In this document: piece after piece, positions 1 to 7,216 of the stretch
Position numbering within the stretch: position 1 is the stretch's first letter
Layout: each line of letters starts with the position of its first letter
Origin: Desulfobacter postgatei 2ac9
Lineage (GTDB): Bacteria; Desulfobacterota; Desulfobacteria; Desulfobacterales; Desulfobacteraceae
DNA: 64,000 nucleotides
Direction: 5' to 3'
Assembly: GCF_000233695.2 (NCBI RefSeq)
Contig: NZ_CM001488.1
Span: 274,049-338,048, forward strand
The notes under the pieces: generated by a model
What the model was told of the DNA's origin: nothing
The model's database searches: none
What the model saw: the letters and a program-made list of their open reading frames with translations, nothing else
Position numbers and translations under genes: made by a program

Positions 1-472
1 CTCGTGTTCCGCAGTACTTGGGAGTGCAAAAATAAGAGAGATCATTTTCACTTACAGGACTGTCACCTGCTATGGTCAAGCTTTCCAGCTTGTTCAGCTA
101 ATGATATCTTTTGTAACTTATTGACCCATCCGAAACTGGATCCAATTGCATCCCGCGACCCCGTTAACGCAACGCTTTCGGGCTTGACACGTTAACGGTT
201 TGGGCTGGTCCCCGTTCGCTCGCCGCTACTTGGGGAATCGTTTTTACTTTCTATTCCTGGGGGTACTAAGATGTTTCAGTTCTCCCCGTTACCTTGCCTT
301 TCCTATCTATTCAGAAAGGCATGACACGGTATTAACCGTGCCGGGTTGCCCCATTCAGAAATCCCCGGATCAAAGGATGTTTAGCTCCTAACCGAGGCTT
401 ATCGCAGCTTTCCACGTCTTTCTTCTTCACTTGACACCAAGGCATCCGCCGTTTGCTCTTAGTAGCTTAGCC
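1..472 (-). rRNA. 23S ribosomal RNA, 5' portion
   Basis: The reverse complement starts at about 472 with the conserved 23S 5' end (GGCTAAGCTACTAAGAGC, then a GGATGCC block) and runs off the left edge of the window, so only about the first 470 nt are present. It lies downstream of the 16S gene on the same strand, in the usual rrn order. The exact 5' nucleotide is estimated from the conserved start. Open frames on the other strand here are by-products of the rRNA sequence. Confidence 0.96.
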
Positions 473-510
473 ACTATTCCACAAATAAGTTTAAACGCTT
501 TGATGTTTTC

Positions 511-618
511 GAAAAAATTGCGAACTCCTTCGTTGCTGCGCGTGAATTTTAAAACGGCGTAGTCTACTACGCCTTATTTAAAATCCCCGCTTGCGCCTCG
601 GATTTCATCAATTTTTTC
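511..618. repeat. 108-bp imperfect palindrome in the rRNA spacer
   Basis: The two arms mirror each other about position 564.5. The outer 10 bp (GAAAAAATTG at 511-520) and the inner 18-bp palindrome GGCGTAGTCTACTACGCC (556-573) match best; the middle of the arms is only partly matched. Transcribed, it would form a long hairpin in the pre-rRNA between 16S and 23S. It could be a dispersed palindromic repeat that landed in the spacer, or an RNase III-type processing stem. No second copy was noticed in this window. Confidence 0.75.
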
Positions 619-730
619 TTCAACATAGCCGGCATGTTCGATTTAATCTCACACACCTTTTTATATTTTTAGTTGATTCCGTGCCCTACGGCACTTTATC
701 AACAACGCTATTAATATTTACTACAACAAA

Positions 731-743
731 TTGTCAAAGAACA
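731..743 (-). promoter_or_regulatory. boxA-like antitermination site in the spacer
   Basis: Read on the minus strand this is TGTTCTTTGACAA, close to the conserved rrn boxA bound by the NusB-S10 complex. Its place between 16S and 23S fits the usual location of a spacer boxA. Function is inferred from motif and position. Confidence 0.6.
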
Positions 744-809
744 AAGAGAGGTTTAATCTCTCAAAGTTGGCCAGTGAAGCCGAAAAAAGCTTATTTATTC
801 TTTCCTTTG

Positions 810-2365
<1,556 letters not shown>

Positions 2366-2458
2366 ATAATCCTTTACTAAAACTTTTTAAGGTCTGCACT
2401 TAAAGCTGTTACGCTCCAAAGCGCATTGTCATTGACCCGCTCTTTTCTTTTTCACTGA

Positions 2459-2475
2459 CCAATTTTCAAAGATCA
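2459..2475 (-). promoter_or_regulatory. rrn leader boxA-like element
   Basis: The minus strand reads TGATCTTTGAAAATTGG about 95 bp upstream of the 16S start. It resembles the leader boxA region that precedes 16S genes and is related to the spacer boxA at 731-743. The role in antitermination is inferred. Confidence 0.45.
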
Positions 2476-2546
2476 AACTTACTGCTCTCAAAAAAAATCT
2501 CCCCGAAGAAAACCGCTTTGCTTTGTCCCCTCGAGAAGACCGACGA

Positions 2547-2575
2547 AATATGCCTGAAAATGATACGCCTGTCAA
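2547..2575 (-). promoter_or_regulatory. candidate rrn promoter
   Basis: On the minus strand there is a perfect -35 TTGACA (2575-2570), a 17-bp spacer and a -10-like CATATT (2552-2547). It lies about 180 bp upstream of the 16S start, at a distance usual for an rrn promoter. The remaining 2580-2787 stretch is very AT-rich and could serve as an UP-element region; I see no gene in it. Confidence 0.5.
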
Positions 2576-2787
2576 ACACTTTTTTTATTTTTTTTAGTCC
2601 TTCTGAATGAAAATTCAATTATACATATAATTTCAATTGATTAAATAAAACAATATTTTTTTTAAACCGATAAAATCACAGAGACCCGCACATATTGTAC
2701 GGTTTTCGGTCAGGCAATTTTATGAATGGACACAATTTACAAAATTTATTATATGCTTTTTCGAATTTAACCTTGGGGGACATTTCA

Positions 2788-2925
2788 ATGCATACAGCTA
2801 TTATCTATAATATTTATAAAACCGCTCTTGTTCTTGAGAAAGGTCGGCTCTCTAAAACTGTAATTGAAAAGGCAAAGGCTTTATCCTTATGGGATCTGGC
2901 CACGTTTATACCCGATGAAATCTAA
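2788..2925 (+). CDS. small hypothetical protein coupled to a primase-like fragment
   Basis: This 45-codon frame starts at an ATG preceded by TTGGGGGA at 2773-2780, a fair ribosome-binding site. It ends in a TAA that overlaps the next start (the downstream ATG lies at 2915-2917), which suggests translational coupling. The product is not recognised. It contains a basic helix-like stretch (VLEKGRLSKTVIEKAKALSL). It may be an independent small gene or the displaced N-terminal part of the primase-like protein that follows. Confidence that it is real is moderate, because of the spacing and the RBS. Confidence 0.4.
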   Translation: MHTAIIYNIYKTALVLEKGRLSKTVIEKAKALSLWDLATFIPDEI

Positions 2926-3394
2926 TCTTTACTCTGAAAATAATTCCTGCGTGGATCTCCAAGCCTGGAAAAAAAAAGCAAGGGCCTTTGCCATCAGGAC
3001 ACACAACCATCTTTGGGGCAAAAACAATGAAGACCCTTTATCCTTCTTGTATCTTGAAGGCTTAAATCTTCATTTTATAAATAAAATGTATCTTGGATGG
3101 AATAAATTCGGTCACAGCCGCCCATATGAAGGGTGGGGTCTTTCCGGAAAAGGCTCTTTTTTTATTCCTTCCGGTATTGTCTTTCCATATATCGTAGAAA
3201 AAGAAGTGACAGGTATTTTTATTATTTCAATGGAAAACCCGGGTTCTGAATTGATAATCCCAGGCAGTTTTAAAGGGCCCCTGATTTTAGGTCCCGGTAA
3301 TGGTGACGTCAGAGAAGCGACCGGCATCATGGAAGGTCTTAAAATATACCAGAAGGACCCGGAAGTGTTCAGTGTCAATATTTCCTTGGTCTAA
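2915..3394 (+). CDS. primase-like domain protein (short, possibly remnant)
   Basis: The 159-residue product resembles the segment between the zinc-binding and Toprim parts of phage/plasmid DnaG-like primases. It has an alpha-helical LQAWKKKARAF start, then YLGWNKFG, a WGL...FFIPSGIVFPYI block and a short beta-rich region ending at the expected start of the Toprim fold. There is no CHC2 zinc finger, and the Toprim acidic motifs are missing beyond EGLK. It therefore looks like a truncated or stand-alone middle domain. The start at 2915 overlaps the upstream 45-codon frame by 11 bp. The gene sits next to the rrn operon, a common site for mobile-element scars. The family call is from pattern recognition only. 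Confidence 0.5.
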   Translation: MKSNLYSENNSCVDLQAWKKKARAFAIRTHNHLWGKNNEDPLSFLYLEGLNLHFINKMYLGWNKFGHSRPYEGWGLSGKGSFFIPSGIVFPYIVEKEVTGIFIISMENPGSELIIPGSFKGPLILGPGNGDVREATGIMEGLKIYQKDPEVFSVNISLV

Positions 3395-3406
3395 CAATTA
3401 TGATCT

Positions 3407-4495
3407 TTATTTGATTCCCGAATTTTCCTGGTATACCGTAGTCTGATTCCGGCCATTGTTCTTTGACTGGTATAGTGCATTATCCGCTTTTGCTATCCAA
3501 TCAGTTGATGTGACCGATTTATCATTGCCTGTTGTCAAAGATAAGCCAAAGGACATGGTAACATTCATGGTTTTATTTTTAATAGTGGTTCCGTTACGTT
3601 CAACTATCGGAAAATCATGATTCTCAATGAGTTGTCTTAGGCGTTCTACCACTTCAAAACCGCCCTGGATATCAGAATCTTCAAAAATAATTAAAAATTC
3701 TTCCCCACCATAACGTCCGGCAAGATCAAAGCACTCTCTCATGGAATTGGATATAATCCTGCCCACTTCTTTTAAAACAAAATCTCCCTGAATATGCCCG
3801 TAATTATCATTCACCGACTTAAAAAAATCAATATCACCCATGGCCAGGACAGCAGAGGCATAGGGTTTGCGTTTAAACCGCAGAATAATTTTTTCAACCT
3901 CTTCCTTTATTTTTCCCGAATTATACAAGCCTGTAAGATCGTCATATTCAGCTTTTTGTTCAAACATGGTTTTCATGATGATCGAGGATAACAGATTGCA
4001 CATAATTTCCATGGCTGAAATTTCAAAGTCCTGGAGCCCGCGCTCTTTGCCCGTAAAATCGCCGCCCACAAGGTAAATACCGCCAAAATTTTCGGGAAAA
4101 TAGACATAGCCTATAATGTCACACCCCATGCCTATTACCTTAATATGGGATGTTTTTTTATTTAAAAATGCATGGACCTCATTAACATACCGTTTATCCC
4201 GGACATCAAGAAAAAGACGAAGTTTCCGGCCCTCCTGAAGATCCATTCTCATTGCGCCCGGATCCACAACCTTGACCACCTCAAGAATCAGTCGATCATT
4301 GATGATATTTGAGACCCGGTAAAGCACACTTACATTGAAAAGCAATGTTTCCGAAATAATTTTAAGGGGATACTTGAACCAGGTTGTTTTATCTTCGCCA
4401 AATCCGGAAGGATTGCGCTCCATGGAATTTAAATAGGCAGTCAGTTTTCTAAGGGCATTTAAAATCTGCTCTGCATTTGATCCCTGTTTCCTCAT
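3407..4495 (-). CDS. GAF-like/GGDEF diguanylate cyclase
   Basis: The 362-residue protein would make c-di-GMP from two GTP. Residues about 30-180 form a GAF-like sensory region with no membrane segment, so it is probably cytosolic. The GGDEF domain (about 185-355) has DDLTGLYN near 186-192, the metal-binding DIDFFK at 221-226 and an intact active loop GGEEF at 263-267. The usual inhibitory I-site RxxD five residues before the loop is ECFD (254-257), so product inhibition through that site is probably lost. The ATG at 4495 is preceded by AGAGGGGGG on the minus strand. It converges with the primase-like gene, with a 12-bp gap. What the GAF region senses cannot be told. Confidence 0.9.
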   Translation of the reverse strand: MRKQGSNAEQILNALRKLTAYLNSMERNPSGFGEDKTTWFKYPLKIISETLLFNVSVLYRVSNIINDRLILEVVKVVDPGAMRMDLQEGRKLRLFLDVRDKRYVNEVHAFLNKKTSHIKVIGMGCDIIGYVYFPENFGGIYLVGGDFTGKERGLQDFEISAMEIMCNLLSSIIMKTMFEQKAEYDDLTGLYNSGKIKEEVEKIILRFKRKPYASAVLAMGDIDFFKSVNDNYGHIQGDFVLKEVGRIISNSMRECFDLAGRYGGEEFLIIFEDSDIQGGFEVVERLRQLIENHDFPIVERNGTTIKNKTMNVTMSFGLSLTTGNDKSVTSTDWIAKADNALYQSKNNGRNQTTVYQENSGIK

Positions 4496-4706
4496 GCCCC
4501 CCTCTCTTTTATAAAATCATTACTTTCATTTTATAGATAATCATTTATTATAACAACTAAAATGGATAATGTTTCCCGTGAAACATTATTAAAATTAAAA
4601 CATGAAAACAATTTTATAAAGATTTGATTTTATCAGATTAATAAAATCTGATATTCTTTTTATTTTGATTTCATGTTTCAACCATTTATGATTAGGAGCT
4701 TTTGAC
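4496..4706. other. AT-rich intergenic region between divergent genes
   Basis: This 211-bp stretch separates the GGDEF gene (minus) and the aminotransferase gene (plus) and should hold both promoters. It contains a short dyad at 4568-4585 (AATGTTTCCCGTGAAACATT; arms AATGTTTC/GAAACATT), which could be an operator. No clear -35/-10 pair stands out. Confidence 0.4.
4568..4587. promoter_or_regulatory. operator-like dyad AATGTTTC-CCGT-GAAACATT
   Basis: This is a perfect inverted repeat with 8-bp arms and a 4-bp centre in the space between two divergent genes. It resembles GTTTC...GAAAC dyads bound by dimeric regulators; TGTTTCCCGTGAAACA also resembles a ParB/parS-type site (parS consensus TGTTNCACGTGAAACA). 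The match to parS is strong except for one central position. Which protein binds is unknown. Confidence 0.5.
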
Positions 4707-5906
4707 GTGGAAGAAGACAAGATTATTCGGTTTGCATCCCGGATGGATTACCTGCCCCCCTACCTTTTCGGTATGATTAATAAAATGAAAATGGAGAAAC
4801 GGCGCAATGGGGATGATGTCATTGACCTTGGTATGGGCAATCCAATGGATCCCACACCTGATGCGGTTATTGAAAAGCTGGTGAATGTTGCCAAGGATCC
4901 CAAATCCCATAGGTACCCGGAAAGTTCAGGACTTCCCAATTTAAAAAAAGAGATTGCCAAATATTATGGCCGCCATTACAACATTACTCTGGATGCGGAC
5001 AAAGAAACCTACTTTACCATTGGCTCCAAAGAAGGGATTTCCCATTTGTGCCTGGCCATCATGGGTCCCGGGGACTGCGTTCTGGTTCCGGCACCGGCCT
5101 TTCCCATCCATATCTATGCAGCGGTGATCGCCGGTGCAAATGTTATGAGAATTCCCCTGGAACCTGAAAAGGGCTTTCTGGACAGGATTATTACAGTATG
5201 TGAATCCTGTTATCCCAGCCCAAAGGTCCTTATGCTCAACTATCCCCATAATCCCACCGGCGTTGTAACGGATAAAAATTTTTTCAAAGAGGTCGTAAAA
5301 CTTGCCAAACGGTTTAAATTCATGGTTATCAATGACTTTGCCTACGGCAAAATAACCTATGATGGATATGTAGCCCCAAGTTTCCTGGAAATTGAGGGTG
5401 CCAAAGATGTCGGTGTTGAATTTGGATCCTTTTCCAAATCATACAATATGGCCGGCTGGCGCATTGGATATTGCGTTGGTAATGAAAAAATTGTCGAGGC
5501 ACTTGGAAAAATTAAAGGCTATTTTGATTATGGTATCTTTTCTGCCATCCAGGTGGCAGGTATTATTGCGCTTCGGGACTGTGATGACACCATTCCCGGA
5601 CTGGCAAAAATTTATGAAAACCGTCGGGATGTACTTTGTTCAGGTCTTGAACGAATCGGATGGGATATAACAAGACCAAAGGCCGGCATGTTTGTATGGG
5701 CAAAAATCCCTGAACCTTTTAATAAAATGGGTTCCATGGAATTTGCCATCCAACTGATGAACAACGGAAATGTGGCAGTGGCACCAGGAGCAGGTTTCTC
5801 CGAAGAGGGAGAAGGATATCTTCGTCTGGCTCTGGTTGAAAATGAAGAACGCCTGCGCCAGGCTGTTCGGCAGATGAAAAAAGCCATGGACCAGATGAAA
5901 ATTTAA
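4707..5906 (+). CDS. alaC: class I/II aminotransferase, AlaC-like
   Basis: The 399-residue PLP enzyme matches the AlaC/YfdZ group, which transfers the amino group between glutamate and pyruvate to give alanine. Related enzymes include aspartate and LL-diaminopimelate aminotransferases. Visible fold-type I motifs are LNYPHNPTG (cofactor Asn near 182), VINDFAYG (Asp210), the Schiff-base lysine in SFSKSYNMAGWRIGY (Lys244) and a C-terminal LRLALVE with the carboxylate-binding Arg. I chose the GTG at 4707 because TAGGAG lies 9 bp upstream and the N-terminus then matches the family length. It stands alone, followed by a strong hairpin. The exact amino-acid substrate is inferred. Confidence 0.85.
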   Translation: MEEDKIIRFASRMDYLPPYLFGMINKMKMEKRRNGDDVIDLGMGNPMDPTPDAVIEKLVNVAKDPKSHRYPESSGLPNLKKEIAKYYGRHYNITLDADKETYFTIGSKEGISHLCLAIMGPGDCVLVPAPAFPIHIYAAVIAGANVMRIPLEPEKGFLDRIITVCESCYPSPKVLMLNYPHNPTGVVTDKNFFKEVVKLAKRFKFMVINDFAYGKITYDGYVAPSFLEIEGAKDVGVEFGSFSKSYNMAGWRIGYCVGNEKIVEALGKIKGYFDYGIFSAIQVAGIIALRDCDDTIPGLAKIYENRRDVLCSGLERIGWDITRPKAGMFVWAKIPEPFNKMGSMEFAIQLMNNGNVAVAPGAGFSEEGEGYLRLALVENEERLRQAVRQMKKAMDQMKI

Positions 5907-5949
5907 GGGACAATGTTTCCGGTCAAAGTGCCGGACAAATTTTCTTAAT

Positions 5950-5994
5950 ATCGCTTTGAAGCCCCTGACATTCAGACAGGGTCTTCAAAGCGAT
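5950..5994. terminator. bidirectional hairpin between alaC and the ykgJ-like gene
   Basis: The 12-bp arms ATCGCTTTGAAG (5950-5961) and CTTCAAAGCGAT (5983-5994) are perfect, and an inner CCCCTG/CAGGG pairing extends the stem. It lies between converging genes and so can serve both. The T-run after the stem is weak on either strand. Confidence 0.65.
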
Positions 5995-6021
5995 TGTATC
6001 GGTTTTGTCACGTTTTCTTCC

Positions 6022-6822
6022 TTAAGCGCGTTCTTCTAACTGACCTTCACCAAACAAAAACCTTTGGATCCAGGAAAGCCCAAGCATGAGCAACTCCCGG
6101 TCATCTTGTTTCACTGCGTCCAGTTGCTGCTGCGCAATAACATAACGCGATAGAAAACTGGTTTCAAAAACAAAGCGGCGAAAGGTGTCCATATTATAAC
6201 TGGCCATGAAAGCCATCTTCATGGGCGGGCTATTCATATCAAGGCCCTGGGCCTTGAACGAATCGACCTGCAAACGGCCTGCAATACGCGCCCAGCAGTT
6301 GTTGGGTTCATGGTATACTTGCATTTCCTGATCCGCCATCCACGCTTTGGCAGTCCATTCTTTATCTTCATCATGTCCCTTGCAGTAATCATGGTGCATG
6401 ACATAATACTGCATATGCATGCTGCCGTCGGCATCACCATAAATGGCCGGTTCCAGGGGGTAAGCCCTGCAGGAGTAGGGTCTGTCTGGATAAATCGTAC
6501 ACCCCTTTTCCGTCAGAAAGGTACAGGGATTGCCCTGCCGGTCGCTCATTTTCAACATTACATTGGGAAAGGTGGGCATGCTGCGGATGGCTGTTGTGGT
6601 ATGGGCAACCAGGAACTCTTCCGAGGTCATGTTAAGATTCTGTTTCATGCGTACAATGTCATAGGGATAAAGATACATGTCGGCATTGTGGCAGCAACGG
6701 GTAAAGCAGGGCACACTGTCGTGACAGGCAAATTTGAAAGTACGGCTGCCAAGCAATTCACGATTTGCCGTGTAGTCCATGGTGTTGTTAGGTGTTGTCA
6801 TTATCTTGTTTCCAGTATTCAT
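6022..6822 (-). CDS. YkgJ family cysteine-cluster protein
   Basis: The 266-residue protein carries the cysteine pattern of the YkgJ (UPF0153, CxxCxxCC-type) family: a CHDSVPCFTRCCHNAD block near residues 34-48 and CTFLTEKGCTIYPDRPYSCRA further on. In this family the cysteines are thought to bind a metal or Fe-S cluster; the function is unknown. The remaining C-terminal half is helical with no other motif. The ATG at 6822 follows a weak purine stretch. The gene stands alone, with the 254-bp repeat element directly upstream, so that element may carry its promoter. Confidence 0.8.
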   Translation of the reverse strand: MNTGNKIMTTPNNTMDYTANRELLGSRTFKFACHDSVPCFTRCCHNADMYLYPYDIVRMKQNLNMTSEEFLVAHTTTAIRSMPTFPNVMLKMSDRQGNPCTFLTEKGCTIYPDRPYSCRAYPLEPAIYGDADGSMHMQYYVMHHDYCKGHDEDKEWTAKAWMADQEMQVYHEPNNCWARIAGRLQVDSFKAQGLDMNSPPMKMAFMASYNMDTFRRFVFETSFLSRYVIAQQQLDAVKQDDRELLMLGLSWIQRFLFGEGQLEERA

Positions 6823-6894
6823 TAAATTTTTCCGTAATCAACAGGGCATATATTTTCATTGCTGAGTGTTATATGTTTTACCATATTCCAACAT

Positions 6895-7148
6895 TTATCA
6901 ACACACTCATATAAAATGTTCAAAAGTTCAAAACGGTATTGATAAAATGTCAATAAATAGAAAATCATGTTCAAAAGCTGATGAAAACTTGTGTTTATAA
7001 CATGTTCAAAACAAATAAAAGCCCTGGCAAACAACAATCTTGATGAAGTTCAAAACAAATGTATTGGTGTTGAAAACAGGTTAAAAAAATGTTGAAAATA
7101 CTGAAAAGGCATCAATCCGGGTTTCTTGAAAGCAAATCCGGATTGATG
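6895..7148 (+). repeat. 254-bp repeat element, intact copy, with phased A-tracts and terminal hairpin
   Basis: This noncoding block recurs at 43957-45943, where an IS splits it. Shared landmarks in the same order are TTATCAACAC (6895), several GTTCAAAA words, TTGTGTTTATAA followed by ATGT(T)AAAACAAATAAAA, a run of 11-bp units GTTGAAAANNN beginning at 7069, 7080 and 7091, and a closing hairpin (CATCAATCCGG 7110-7120 with CCGGATTGATG 7138-7148). The 11-bp spacing places A-tracts on one helix face, so intrinsic curvature is expected. No open frame is conserved between the copies. It lies between the starts of the ykgJ-like gene and the end of glnE. Confidence 0.75.
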
Positions 7149-7216
7149 TCAGGTTCAATAAATAAAAAGAATTTTATCGGTAATTTTTCAAAGATTGTTG
7201 ATGTGTGCGCAGTCCC

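Larger units (their letters stand above)
473..809 (-). other. 16S-23S spacer without tRNA genes
   Basis: This is the internal transcribed spacer of about 337 nt. I looked for tRNA-Ile and tRNA-Ala signatures (TTCGAATC-type T-loops, CCA-proximal stems) and saw none. It holds a long palindrome (511-618) and a boxA-like antitermination signal at 731-743, which reads TGTTCTTTGACAA on the minus strand. The boxA resemblance is to the general bacterial rrn boxA; its function here is inferred. Confidence 0.8.

Noticed and set aside
6822-7037. A 71-codon minus-strand frame upstream of the ykgJ-like gene
   Set aside because: It overlaps the AT-rich noncoding repeat element, and the frame is not kept in the second copy.
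7069-7101. Short direct repeats at 11-bp spacing taken as a CRISPR array or ToxI-like RNA antitoxin
   Set aside because: Units are 11 bp with no spacers, no cas genes are near, and no ToxN-like gene lies next to either copy.
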